NCBI GenBank assembly: GCA_016713585.1
Contig: JADJOV010000006.1
Location: forward strand, 76,992-140,991
Direction: 5' to 3'
Source: Bdellovibrionales bacterium
GTDB taxonomy: Bacteria > Bdellovibrionota > Bdellovibrionia > Bdellovibrionales > Bdellovibrionaceae
Length of the DNA: 64,000 nt
The notes under the pieces were generated by a model, which did not search any database, was not told the origin of the DNA, and saw only the letters and a program-made list of their open reading frames with translations. This document shows, piece by piece, positions 47,575-57,925 of the stretch (its first letter is position 1; every line of letters begins with the position of its first letter). Position numbers and translations under genes: made by a program.

Positions 47575-48843
47575 ATGGATAAGATGATTGTTTCTGGGGG
47601 GCAAGCTCTTCGCGGCGAAGTGCAAGTCAGTGGGGCAAAAAATTCTGCTCTAAAGATGCTTTTTGCCTCTTTGTTGGCGGAGGGAGAACATGTTTTTCAT
47701 AATGTTCCTAATTTGGCAGATGTCGAGTCTGCGAGCAAGCTTCTAGAGGCTTTAGGTTCAAAGGTCAGTTTTTCAAAGAATACTTTACGGGTCACAACAG
47801 CTCAGCGAAAAGCCACAGAAAAAAACGCGGCTAAAGGTGATTATGAGTTAGTTCGTAAAATGAGGGCTAGCATTTTGTGTCTTGGGCCACTTTTAGCAAA
47901 GCAGGGCGAAGCGATCGTTTCATTGCCAGGTGGATGTGCCATTGGAAGTCGACCAATTGACCTCCATCTTGAGGCAATGAAGGCTCTTGGTGCGGAAGTA
48001 GAGCTTAGAGAGGGCTATGTCCATGCTCACGCAAAACGCCTTCGAGGGACTAGCTTTTTGTTTGAAAAAGTCACGGTCGGTGGCACTGAAAATATGATGA
48101 TGGCGGCGACCTTGGCAGAAGGCGAAACCGTCCTTGAGAATGTGGCTAAAGAGCCAGAAATTGGAGATTTGGCAGAATATCTTATCAAAATGGGAGCAAG
48201 AATTTCAGGGCATGGAACAAGTGTTATTCGTATTCAAGGGGTCGAGAAATTAAGGCCGGCGGAACATACTGTCATTGCGGATCGGATCGAGGCAGGGACA
48301 TTATTAATTGCGGGTGCGATCTCAAAAGGAGAGGTAACGGTCAAGGGGTGTTCGCCACATTTGCTTGAGGCCTTTGTAGGGAAAATTCGTGAGGCCGGAT
48401 TCAGAGTCGATCTCACCGAGAATTCAATGACAGTTTTTCCGCAAAAATCTTGGAAAGCTGTTGATATAACCACAGCACCCCATCCACTTTTTCCCACCGA
48501 TCTTCAGGCGCAATTCATGGCCTTGATGACCTTGGCGGAAGGAACAAGTGTCATTACCGAGACTGTTTTTGAGAATCGATTTATGCACGTCACAGAGTTG
48601 ATGCGTCTAGGAGCAGATATTACTCCAAAAACTCAGGTGGCGGTTGTTAGAGGAAAACCAGGGTGTCTGACAGGGGCCCCTGTGATGGCAACAGATCTTC
48701 GCGCAAGCGCATCCTTGGTTTTGGCGGGATTGGCTGCTCAGGGTGACACGACGGTTAATCGAATTTATCATCTCGACCGCGGTTACGAGAAGTTGGAAGA
48801 AAAGCTCTCCTTGTTAGGTGCAAAAATCTGTCGCAGGGCTTAA
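47575..48843 (+). CDS. murA: UDP-N-acetylglucosamine 1-carboxyvinyltransferase
   Basis: MurA commits UDP-GlcNAc to peptidoglycan by adding enolpyruvate. 422 aa, two inside-out barrels. VSGAKNSALKMLFASLLAEG and VRKMRASILCLGPLLAK are standard. The catalytic Cys is present in LPGGCAIGSRPIDLHL (near residue 121), which predicts fosfomycin sensitivity at the target level. FPTDLQAQFMALMTLAEG and FENRFMHVTELMRLGA follow. Likely last in prfA-prmC-murA. Confidence 0.97.
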   Translation: MDKMIVSGGQALRGEVQVSGAKNSALKMLFASLLAEGEHVFHNVPNLADVESASKLLEALGSKVSFSKNTLRVTTAQRKATEKNAAKGDYELVRKMRASILCLGPLLAKQGEAIVSLPGGCAIGSRPIDLHLEAMKALGAEVELREGYVHAHAKRLRGTSFLFEKVTVGGTENMMMAATLAEGETVLENVAKEPEIGDLAEYLIKMGARISGHGTSVIRIQGVEKLRPAEHTVIADRIEAGTLLIAGAISKGEVTVKGCSPHLLEAFVGKIREAGFRVDLTENSMTVFPQKSWKAVDITTAPHPLFPTDLQAQFMALMTLAEGTSVITETVFENRFMHVTELMRLGADITPKTQVAVVRGKPGCLTGAPVMATDLRASASLVLAGLAAQGDTTVNRIYHLDRGYEKLEEKLSLLGAKICRRA

Positions 48844-48870
48844 TTTACTTTGTCAGAAACAGGTTTGTAA

Positions 48871-48905
48871 AAAAAAAGCCTCGCGGGAGGGGATCCTTCG
48901 AGGCT
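48871..48905 (-). terminator. Hairpin oriented as a minus-strand terminator
   Basis: AGCCTCG (48877-48883) pairs with CGAGGCT (48899-48905). The A-run is on its left, so the T-tract (about ten T) follows the hairpin only for minus-strand transcription. It stands just after murA, where a plus-strand terminator would be expected. Confidence 0.5.
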
Positions 48906-49268
48906 CTAAAACAGACAGTATCTTCGGCCAGGAGGGGTTAGCGCCGAATATTTGCAGACAACAAGAGAACGAAAACAATATAAGTCAAAATGAGAACGTT
49001 TCGTAACACAAGTATCCTCACTGCTTTTGTTTTTTCCGTTTGCAACCATTGTGCCATCTTGAAAAGTTCGTGAAATCAACAAGAACCCAACCTAGGTCCA
49101 ATTGTTTTTTATAAAAGTTCCAATTTGTCCTTCGTAGTAATTCCAAATTGGGATTGCCGTATCCATAATGGAACCAGATGAAATAAAATCCAGACTTTGA
49201 ACTGGTTTTATGGCGATGTTGGTTAGGCCCTGCAAAAGGATTGGATTCACCAGTACAATCCAATAGAT
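48906..49268. other. Intergenic region upstream of the GYF/TPR gene
   Basis: 363 bases. A minus-strand frame of 81 codons (49018-49263) is open, but it has no ribosome site and no recognisable content, so I do not call it. The region should hold the promoter of the next gene; no clear boxes were found. Confidence 0.5.
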
Positions 49269-52137
49269 ATGTCAGAACAAAATATAAAATGGGTATTGAG
49301 AGACGAAAACGGGTTGATAAGAGGACCCTATTCTACTCCTCAAATTTTGAAATACATTCAGGAAGGGATTTTCTTAGGCTCCGAAATGATCTCTAAGTAT
49401 CCAAATGGATCATGGACCTCGCTATCTCAAGAACCAGAATTCTATGATAAGCTTTTTGAGTCTCTTCAGGAACAAGTGAATCCACCGCCAACAAAGCCGC
49501 CGAGTGAAGAGACAATAGTCATGCGGCCACCACCAAGAAAACAAGAACTTCCAATTCATATCCAGGCTGAGGTTCAGAAGACGAAGGCTCCAGTTTTTCC
49601 AACAGATGAGACGGCAAGTGTAGCTTCTCACCTAACGATCCCGGTGGATGGACCTACTAAGAAGAAGAAAACTTTAGAACCGAATGAGCCTCCAGTTCTT
49701 GAGTTGGAGGATGTTAACAAGATCAAACGAAACAAGGTTAAGAAGAAAGCCCTTGGGCCGGCACTCTTGCTTGTCATGATGATAGCCGGGGGCCTTCTTC
49801 TATTGTGGCCCAGCGGAGAAAGTACTCATGACAAGATAAGCCTATTGGTACCCCAGAAGGGAAGGGCCCAGTTGGGACCAGAGGCTATCAAGGAGCGACT
49901 CTCAACAGCGGTTCGGGCCATCGAGCGAGACACGTTCGAAGATCTGCTTGAGGCCCAGAACAAATTAGTTTCAATCATCGAGGGGGCCTCTTCGAATCTC
50001 GAGGCTAGAGGTCTTTTGTGCTACGTCTACAAGGAACTTTGGCCCTATGCTAAACAAGATGCGGCCGATATGAGGGCGATTAGCGGAATGTCGCAGGCGA
50101 CTCGTGTGCTGAATATTGGGAGTCCAAACGGGACCTATTGTGAAGCGGTCAAATTGTATGCTTTTGGAAAATACAAAGAGGCTCGAGGGACAGTTGAGAG
50201 CATTCTCGAAGCGAACGACAATTTTTCACTCCTTCCAATCGTGTATCAGTTCAAAGCGGAGATCATTGAAGGAGATAAAGATCTGGCAAATAGTATTCCC
50301 TACTATGAAAAAGCGAGCCAAGTTTGGCCTCCTTGGATTAAACCAAAGGTGAGTTTGGGTTTCGCATTGATGAAAAAAAATCAGGGTCCTCAAGCAAGTG
50401 AAGCATTTAAGTCTGCGTTAAATAGAAACAAAAATCATAAACTTGCCAAGGTTGGTTTGGGGCTTCTGGACTTTAAGCTCTTTAATCAATCTGACTCTGC
50501 TTTGGCAACACTAAGTGCCGGGCTTGAGATGGAGTCGAGAATTCCAAGACTCGTTGAAGCCGAGGTTTTGTTTTCGATTGCCCAAATTCTTACACAGAAG
50601 GGTGATCAAAGCAGAGCGTTGAGTTTTGCGGAAAGAGCTCACGCCCTTAATCCATCAAGCGATCCAATTAAGAAAATTTTACTCCGATTGGGTGGACGGG
50701 AGAGTGGCTTTGAAAATACAAAAAATGAATCAATTTCATTGGGCGACCAATATGTTCGCTCAGGGGATTTTTTCGCAGCTCAGGCGGAATATAAGACTGC
50801 ATTTGAGCTTGATCCAAAAAATGGAATGGCAGCCTATAAGGCGGCAAAAAGTCTCTGGCAAATTAACCAAAGCTACGAGGCCATTGAATGGTTAAAAAAA
50901 AGCCATGAAGGCTGATCCGAAGCTTATTGCGGCTCCCGTGCTGTTAGCCGACTACCTCTCTCAAAGATTTGACTTTGCTGGGGCGTCCCTAGTTCTCAAT
51001 AGTGTAAATCGCCAAAATCCGAACAACTATGAAATCTTGAGAGGTTTGGCCCTGCTTGAGTTCAGAAAAAATAATATGACAGGAGCTATCAACTTCGGAA
51101 TCAGATCTCTCAAGGTTTATGATGCGGATATAGAGACCTACATTATATTAGCCCGAGCAAGTCGAATTCTATCAATTTCGTTACGAGGGGGAACCGATGT
51201 TGAAAAGCGTGACTCTGCCGGTCGTGACGCCATAAGGTTTGCGACAAAGGCAGTTGAATTGGACTCAACTAGCGCAGAGGCCCAGATTGCCTATGCAGAG
51301 ATGATTGCTGCCACAAGTGGTATAGATACGGGAATTGCTTATCTCAGTGAACTTATAAAAAAATATTCATTTTCCTATGAGTACAGAGTGGCCCTAGGAG
51401 ATCTGTTGCGAACTGAGGAAAGATACAGTCAGGCCCGGGAAATCTACGAACAAGTGAACATGGTTGAACAAAAAAATAAAAAAGCTCTGATTGGCTTAGG
51501 AATAAGTTATAAGGCCTTGGGTCTCAATGATGCGGCTATAGGCGCATTTATGAACGCGGCGTTGGCTGATCCGACGGACGCAGAGCCGTTGTTTCAGGCG
51601 GCAACAGTTTATCAAGACACCCATCGATATGAAGAGGCGATGACTCAACTCAAGAGAGTTCTCAAGATAAATCCAAATTATCCAAGGACTCACTACAATA
51701 TTGGAAAAACAGCCTTTCTTATGGGCAATTTAGAAGGGGCCATGGCGGAGGTTAAAGAGGAAAAAAAGCTCAATCCAAATGTGGCTGATTCCTATATCCT
51801 TGCTGCCGAAATCGCAGCTGCAAAACGTCAATTTTCTGAATGTGCAACCGAGTATTCGTTTGCTATGAAACTGCGTCCGCAGGGGGCCGAGATCTACGTC
51901 AAAGCTGCCCAGTGCTATCGCCAATCGGGTTCGGTTGAGATTGCGGAAGATATGTTAGGACTAGCCGAGAAACGCGAGAGTGGATATGCTGAGATTTATC
52001 GGGAGCAGGGTGCGATCTTTCAAACGAAAGGAGACATGCCAGGGGCAGTTAGGTCCTTTCAAAAATATTTGGAGCTCTCGCCAAATGCACCAGATAAGCG
52101 CGAGATTGAAGGTTTGATTTCTAAACTTGGGGGTTAG
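49269..52137 (+). CDS. GYF-like plus TPR repeat membrane protein, one frame break
   Basis: About 955 aa once joined. Residues 1-55 resemble a GYF_2 domain (KWVLRDENGLIRGPYSTPQI, WTSLSQEP). A Pro/Lys-rich linker follows, then one membrane helix (ALGPALLLVMMIAGGLLLLW, about 161-180). The rest is a long series of TPR-type repeats, e.g. RALSFAERAHALNPSS, AQAEYKTAFELDPKN, EAMTQLKRVLKINPNYPR and GAVRSFQKYLELSPNAPD. The frame shifts in an 8-A run at 50889-50896; with 7 A it reads WLKKAMKADPKLIAAPV. A cytoplasmic GYF part and exported TPR scaffold are inferred from topology. Role unknown. Confidence 0.8.
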
Positions 52138-52138
52138 T

Positions 52139-52447
52139 GTGGGAATTGCAGAAAGGATCAGTGGAATGGGTCAGGATGTGAAAGAGGGAATTAAATCAAC
52201 TTCAGTGTTTCTGGTAGCTCTGGTCATTCGAGTTCTGACGGGGTTTTTTTTGGGCTTGACGCTAGGGCTTATCGGGCAAGAGGTCCTCGACTACAGCTCG
52301 TTCGGGCTGATTGCGATGATTTTGGTTACGCTGGGAGTATTTTTTAAAATATCTGCCAAATGGTCGATTGCGCAACTTTTGATTTTTGATTTAATCTGTG
52401 TTCTTGTAGGTCAAATTTTGCGGATGTATGTGACCCTTGCGCCCTAG
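52139..52447 (+). CDS. Small integral membrane protein
   Basis: About 102 aa. It overlaps or abuts the TPR gene stop; GTG 52139, preceded by GGGGG, is a plausible start, with TTG 52127 as the alternative. Three hydrophobic segments (about VFLVALVIRVLTGFFLGLTL, FGLIAMILVTLGVFF, LLIFDLICVLVGQIL). No family recognised. It lies 8 nt before serS and is probably co-transcribed with both neighbours. Confidence 0.7.
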   Translation: MGIAERISGMGQDVKEGIKSTSVFLVALVIRVLTGFFLGLTLGLIGQEVLDYSSFGLIAMILVTLGVFFKISAKWSIAQLLIFDLICVLVGQILRMYVTLAP

Positions 52448-52455
52448 GAAGTATC

Positions 52456-53784
52456 ATGATCGACATTAAGCTTTTAGAGAGACGATCTGAAAACGGAAAA
52501 TCTGAGATCGGAAGATCTGAGACCGAACCTAATTATTTTGAAGAGTTCAAGCAGGGCCTCCTGAATCGTGGAGCCTCGATATCCTCTCTTGAGGAAATAT
52601 TTGAACTCAATAAAAAAAGAAAAGAGCTTATTACTCAGGCGGAAACCTCAAAAGCTCGTCAGAATAAAGTGAGCGGGGAAATTGCTCAGATGAAACGTCT
52701 TGGTCAAGATGCCGAGACGCTCATTGCTGAAATGGGTAAGATTTCTTCTCTCGTGAAGGAGATGGAAACAAAGGCCGCAGAAGTTGATGAGAGTGTGCAA
52801 CGTTTGCTCGCAGCAGTTCCCAATAAACCACACAAGTCAGTCCCTGTTGGGAAATCTGCGGATGATAATGTAATCATCAAAAAAGTTGGGGAACCTGCTA
52901 AGTTTGGGTTTAAGCCCCTAGAACACTGGGAAATTGGCGAACGTTTGGGTATCATTGATTTTGAACGGGCGGGTAAAACAACTGGGGCGAGATTTGCGTT
53001 TTTGTGTGGCGCTGCTTCACAGATGGAGCGAGCATTAATTCAGTTTATGATGGATACCCACAGCCAAAAGCATGGCTATAAGGAAATGATCCCACCTTTT
53101 ATTGTGAATAGTAAGAGTCTGTTCGGAACCGCTCAGCTGCCGAAATTTGGTGAGGATTTGTTTCATCTAGATGGAACAGATTACTATTTGATTCCAACGG
53201 CCGAAGTTCCGGTGACTAATTTTTACGGCGGTGAAACCTTAAGTGAGTCTGATTTGCCAAAAAAGTTTTGTGCCTATTCGCCATGTTTTCGTTCAGAGGC
53301 TGGCAGCCATGGTCGGGATACAAAAGGTCTTGTTCGACAACATCAATTTAACAAAGTTGAGCTTATGGTATTTGCTCATCCAGAGAATTCTCATGAGGCT
53401 CATGAATTGTTGACCTCGCAGGCAGAAGTTATTCTGGAGTCCCTTGAGCTTCCTTACCGACGAATGCTTTTATGTACGGGTGATATGGGATTTGCCTCTG
53501 CCAAAACCTATGACCTTGAGGTTTGGCTGCCAGGGCAGAACACCTATAGGGAAATTAGCTCTTGCTCCAATTTTGAAGACTTTCAAGCAAGGCGTGCGAA
53601 TATTCGTTTCAAGCCGAATGGTGGCGGTAAGCCTGCCTATGTTCATACTCTTAATGGCAGCGGCCTGGCCGTTGGTCGCACGCTTATAGCAGTCTTCGAA
53701 AACTATCAGCGGGAAGATGGATCGATTGGAATTCCGAAAGTTTTGCAGCCTTACATGGCGGGCAAAACAGAAATTCGCAAGTAG
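52456..53784 (+). CDS. serS: Seryl-tRNA synthetase
   Basis: Charges tRNA-Ser; a tRNA-Ser gene follows 75 nt later. 442 aa. The N-terminal coiled-coil arm spans about residues 45-125. Class II motifs: PPFIVNSKSLFGTAQLP with LIPTAEVPVTNFY, motif 2 FRSEAGSHGRDTKGLVRQHQ, and motif 3 NGSGLAVGRTLIAVFENYQ. Between residues 10 and 25 the gene has an in-frame 15-base unit repeated three times (SENGK, SEIGR, SETEP), lengthening the first loop compared with usual SerRS. Frame intact. Confidence 0.96.
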   Translation: MIDIKLLERRSENGKSEIGRSETEPNYFEEFKQGLLNRGASISSLEEIFELNKKRKELITQAETSKARQNKVSGEIAQMKRLGQDAETLIAEMGKISSLVKEMETKAAEVDESVQRLLAAVPNKPHKSVPVGKSADDNVIIKKVGEPAKFGFKPLEHWEIGERLGIIDFERAGKTTGARFAFLCGAASQMERALIQFMMDTHSQKHGYKEMIPPFIVNSKSLFGTAQLPKFGEDLFHLDGTDYYLIPTAEVPVTNFYGGETLSESDLPKKFCAYSPCFRSEAGSHGRDTKGLVRQHQFNKVELMVFAHPENSHEAHELLTSQAEVILESLELPYRRMLLCTGDMGFASAKTYDLEVWLPGQNTYREISSCSNFEDFQARRANIRFKPNGGGKPAYVHTLNGSGLAVGRTLIAVFENYQREDGSIGIPKVLQPYMAGKTEIRK

Positions 53785-53859
53785 CTGAAAAATACGACTC
53801 GCCGCCCTGTATGGGAAAATTTATTGAAACCTCCGCTCAATTCCCATAAAACGGACGAC

Positions 53860-53949
53860 GGAGGAATGGTAGAGCGGTTGAATACAGCAGTCTTGAAAAC
53901 TGCCAGACCTTCGCGGGTCTCGTGGGTTCGAATCCCACTTCCTCCGCCA
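53860..53949 (+). tRNA. tRNA-Ser (anticodon UGA)
   Basis: The acceptor stem GGAGGAA pairs with TTCCTCC; the discriminator is G and CCA is encoded. The anticodon stem GCAGT/ACTGC holds the loop CTTGAAA, with anticodon TGA at 53894-53896. A class II variable arm (AGACC, loop, GGGTCT) and T arm GTGGG TTCGAAT CCCAC complete it. It reads UCA and probably other UCN codons. Confidence 0.97.
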
Positions 53950-54225
53950 TTTAATACCCAACGGCGCGGATAAGCAGCGTCAAATGTCGATTTTGCGAAT
54001 TTTAAAAATGAAAAACTAACTTTGTGTTCCGATGCCGCACTTTTGCGGTCGGAGGCATTGCCATGCCCAAAAATTGGCGTGCACCTTTGAACTTTCTGAT
54101 GAGTGGTTGAACCAGAGCGTGCTCAACGTCAGGGCTCCTGGATGATTTTGATCATGGAGATCCATCAACTCCGGCGGAGTGTAGTTTTTGAGTGGTAAAC
54201 ATGTCGCGTAAGTTCAAATCCCTGA

Positions 54226-55305
54226 TCACCTTCCAGCCTGTCGCACTTTCTCGTGCGACCGAGCTATTGAGTTTTCAGAGATCGCAATGACTTTTCCACA
54301 TTTATGCTGTGAAAAAGTTATGGGCGAAAATGTTTCCGGAAATCGCCATCCCTCTATGAGCTCAATCACCCCCTTGTAAAATTGATGTGGAACTTTTAGC
54401 CAAAGCTTTTTAGATCTGTTGAGTATTCTTCCTGGAAAGTTGATGAATTTTCTGCGAGTTTTCTTGCTCATGCGGGGAGTCTCAGGATTGTCCATGAGAG
54501 ACAAGAGTCGGAGCATATTATGAGCCATCATCGCAAAAAGAAACCAGGCTTGATTTGCCACAAGGCCTTGGCAAGGTAGGTTGTTGAGGCGATATCCATG
54601 TTTCATTTCTTTGTTCATATTTTCACTGGAGGCCCGCTTTTGATGGAAGACCATCAGTTCTTGATAAGTCCACTCGAGTAAATTAAAATTACTCACAACC
54701 CCATAATAATCCCATCCCCCGGAGGTCTTTAAGCTTTCATCATAAAAAAGACTTCCCTGAGCGCTCTTCTTTTTGTCTTTAATCTTGCATGAGGTCATCC
54801 AGGTTCTCTTCACGATGATTGGGAAGCACAGATTGCCGTCGCTCCAGCTAGGCCTCCACCAGATTCGACCTAGCTCTATCTGAGGAGGAAGAGTGCCTGT
54901 TTTTCTAGTTCTGTGTGCCAGAACGTCGTGGCTTTATTCGCCGTGATGGTGCCAAGAATAGTCCTGGGAGCAGGAACCCGTCCCCCCAGCAAGCTCGTCA
55001 AATACTCGTCATCGTGGAACTCCTCGAAGTCTTCAACACTCTCTGCGTTTAGCAGGTGCCCTGCAATTTCCTTGGGACCTGTGAGAAACACGCTCTGGCA
55101 AATGCTTGAGCAGCTCCGGATAGACTGGGCTTCGCAATGGGGTCTGAACCATGAGTCCGACACCAGTTGTTGAAGTCAGTCGATCTTTGCACGGAATAAT
55201 TCTGATTTGCCTCATAACGCGTTCGATGCGCCGCCTCTCTTGCTCAATCATTGAACAATCTCCTTCAAACAGACGAAGAAAATCTAATACTCCATTGGCA
55301 GGCAA
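54226..55305 (-). mobile_element. Degraded IS1380-like transposase
   Basis: Three minus-strand fragments in two or three frames add up to a DDE transposase remnant. The C-terminal piece (54226-54813) is best: DYYGVVSNFNLLEWTYQELM, FHQKRASSENMNKEMKHGY, NQAWFLFAMMAHNMLRLLS and GRILNRSKKLWLKVP match the ENxxxExK region and tail of IS1380-type enzymes. Upstream pieces give YLTSLLGGRVPAPRTILGT and HTELEKQALF. Part of the core is missing and frames are broken, so it cannot transpose. I could not define terminal inverted repeats. The 276 bases between it and tRNA-Ser hold nothing recognisable. Confidence 0.7.
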
Positions 55306-55380
55306 AACTAACTTAAATATTATTGATTTAAACTACGAGTCGCCACCAAATTGGTGCGATATTTCTCAGCGGAAAACGGC

Positions 55381-55485
55381 ATGGGACCTAAAGCAGATGG
55401 GGACTTTACGCCTGGGGATGATTTTTATCCGCGGGCGACTGATGCATCCCAACTATTGTTCCAAAAGAGGCAATCGGAACAGTAA
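55381..55485 (+). pseudogene. Short coding remnant, unknown
   Basis: 34 codons from ATG 55381 read MGPKADGDFTPGDDFYPRA and TDASQLLFQKRQSEQ. The composition looks like real protein, and similar sequence continues upstream in a different frame, but there is no ribosome site. Family unknown; listed as a fragment only. Confidence 0.3.
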
Positions 55486-55579
55486 TTAAATCGTTTGGAG
55501 GAGATGCATAGGTCAAAGCGTTTAGTTTTGACGTTAGTAACTGCCCAAACTACTCTTATAGAAATAAAAGGGGAGTGAT

Positions 55580-55989
55580 ATGAGATACCTACTTGGATTG
55601 ACCGTCGTTTTTTCAGTATGCAATCGATTGCGAAAGAGGTTCAGCATGGATTCAAAATTGAGTCCGAATTTACTTACGAGAGTTCGCTTAAAAGATGAAG
55701 TCCAAAAGTGAGTTCATTCTCGCGGCCAATCACAAAGCGTGGACAACCCTTGCCCAGCCCAAAGATGGCGTTGCTTTGTTGGGTCGAGTCACTTCATCTG
55801 ACAAGAAAAGCATAAGTTTGGAATACATCGTTGTCGATACATCACAGGCAAATGCAGTGATTTCGACGCCCTGCAATCATTGCCCTACTTGGTGAAAAAG
55901 CTCAGATAGAGGTGGGCGCAATGATTCAAAAGAGGAAAGTTGTGGTTTCTCTTTCTTGCCCACCGACGGAGTATACGAGTAAGCAATAG
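55580..55989 (+). CDS. Small exported protein, several frame breaks
   Basis: GGGGAG lies 5 nt before ATG 55580. Restoring one base in the T-run at 55609-55614 gives a signal peptide MRYLLGLTVVFFSMQSIA, then KEVQHGFKIESEFTYESSLK. Two further shifts (near 55690 and 55870) continue as SEFILAANHKAWTTLAQPKD, LLGRVTSSDKKSISLEYIVV, then AIIALLGEKAQIEVGAMIQK and CPPTEYTSKQ, stop at 55989. About 137 aa, beta-rich; the last part resembles the N-domains of secretin-like or AMIN proteins in pattern only. It is 25 nt upstream of the metallopeptidase lipoprotein, likely one operon. Confidence 0.5.
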
Positions 55990-56014
55990 CAATTGAAATT
56001 AAGACGGAGAAATT

Positions 56015-57722
56015 ATGATGTTTAGGTTGTTAGTGCTATCAACGGTTGTTGTGTTATTCGGTTGCACTCATTCACAACCAAGCCTTAGTTCAAAAGACTT
56101 CACGCTTCGGGTAACGATGGAACATCTTCCCAAGAGAGATGCGTGGAGAGCTACATTCCATACATCTCAACCCACCACATCGCTTGTCTTTGATCGTCAG
56201 GTAAATCGATTCAGGGCCAAAAATTGGAAGCCCCTCACCGAAGGCGTAACAATCATATATAGAGATAATAAGGAACAAATCATTTCGTCGTCCCCTTTTC
56301 AAGAAGCCTCCTTTGAGTTTGATTCTTATTACGAGATGACCCCAAGGATTACGAGTTCTTCCAAGCATTCAATGACGGTAGTGTCGTCATGTACAGGGCA
56401 TCTCAACGCTTGCTTGTCGAGAACAAAGAATGTAATCTCAGTGGAGTTTTCATTCGTGCCTAGAACAGACGAGCGAGGAATTGTATTGGGAGCGGTTTTC
56501 AATTCCGCAAATAAATGGATGGATCAAACCAGTCGCGGGACTTATGTTTATTTTGGAACAATCAAGCCGATGACAACAAAGTTTTTGACAGCCATTATCG
56601 ATCCAAAGCTTCCCAAATGGATTTATAATAAATTGGATGCTTTGTTGCCGATGCTATTTGAACACTACGCTAAAGAACAGGTGAACCGCTTACTTTTAGG
56701 CCGTTTGTATTTTTGAATTATATTGCCAGTGGTGAAGGCAATAACAGCCGTGGTGGTACTCTTCCAGGTCTAATTCAGATGGCATTGCAGGGAAGCGGCT
56801 GGGTATTGCCGATCAAGAATCTTTCATTGATTTGGCGAGATTTTTTGCTCACGAGTCCGCTCATATTTGGAACGGACAGCTGTTCCCCTATGCCTCTGGT
56901 GACATGTGGATGCACGAAGGCGGTGCAGATGCTTTTGCCTACTTGGCCCTTTATGAGTTGAAGTACATAGATAAAAAAAGATTTCTCGATTTTCAAACGG
57001 AGGCTTTTAACTACTGCCTCTCTAGTATCAAAAACCGACCTCTGATGGATGTAAAGGAGGATCCGAATTTTCGATCGCATTATCGTTGTGGCTCCATGCT
57101 TGCGCTTCTAACCCATTCAGCCGCACTGAAGCAGAATAAAAGCCACGACCTATTCTATTTTTGGAATCAACTCTTTGAAGAAGCAAAAACCTCAGGCAAA
57201 CCGTATACAGAGAGTATGTATTTTTCAGTACTTGATCGTATAACTCAGAATCAAAACTTAAGTAACGCCATGAAAGCCCTTTTAAGGGGACCAATCAAAA
57301 GTGCTAAAGAAGCATATCTGGAAGAGTTTAAGAATCTCGGCGTTCAAGTCGTAAGCTCTGAATCAAGTTTACCGAGAGAGTATCAGCGGCGAGTCGGGAT
57401 GGACATAATTAGATTGCTAATGAAACAGGATTGCGCTGGTAAGTACGGTCTCTCAGGCAGCAGCCATGGCATTGAGACCGAATCCATTGAGTCGTGCAAA
57501 GCTTTTAAGACTTCTATGTACGTTTCAAAGATCAATCAAATTTCGGTTATGTCCAAAGGTGCAAAGGCCTATGATGATGTGAGAAAGACGTGTCTGACTA
57601 AAGGGGCACAAGTTTCACTTACTGTTGGCAAACCTGCCAAGCACGTGTTGGTAGATTGTCCCGACGGAGTACCTGTCCGTGAAAGCTATCTAAGGATTGT
57701 TGATATTCCACTTGAGCGATGA
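56015..57722 (+). CDS. Zinc metallopeptidase lipoprotein (gluzincin, M1/M61-like), two frame breaks
   Basis: About 568 aa when joined. GGAGAAATT precedes ATG 56015; the signal MMFRLLVLSTVVVLFGC ends in a lipobox. The N-terminal 200 residues are beta-rich. Frame shifts fall near 56705-56715 and 56785-56795; the middle reads NYIASGEGNNSRGGTLPGLI and LGIADQESFIDLARFF. The active site is HESAHIWNGQ (HExxH plus W/N) followed by DMWMHEGGADAFAYLALYE, whose Glu is the third zinc ligand. HExxHxWN is closest to M61. A helical C-terminal part has Cys in QDCAGKYG, IESCKAF and RKTCLTK. Probably degrades peptides in the periplasm or on the surface. Confidence 0.75.
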
Positions 57723-57925
57723 TTTGCCCTGGATTTTGCCTGGGAGCCTACTTAAGCTGTTGGAATCACACAACTGCCGACGAATCCGCCAATTTTGTCC
57801 CGAAATCGTAACCAAAAAGATCTGATAATTAAAAAATCCTCACTTATTCTAAGCAATTGAAAAACATAAAAGAGCCAGATGGTCCAACTGCAATCTCTTC
57901 CGCCGAAGTTAGGTAAATCTATATT

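Noticed and set aside
49018..49263. 81-codon minus-strand frame
   Set aside because: No ribosome site and no recognisable content; the region is upstream of a plus-strand gene.
52503..52515. Sequence resembling the start of a common sequencing adapter
   Set aside because: It departs from the adapter after eleven bases and is explained by the 15-bp coding repeat of serS.
54198..54228. tRNA-like T-loop (AGTTCAAATCC) with TCCA downstream
   Set aside because: The flanking bases do not pair as a T stem and no cloverleaf can be built upstream.
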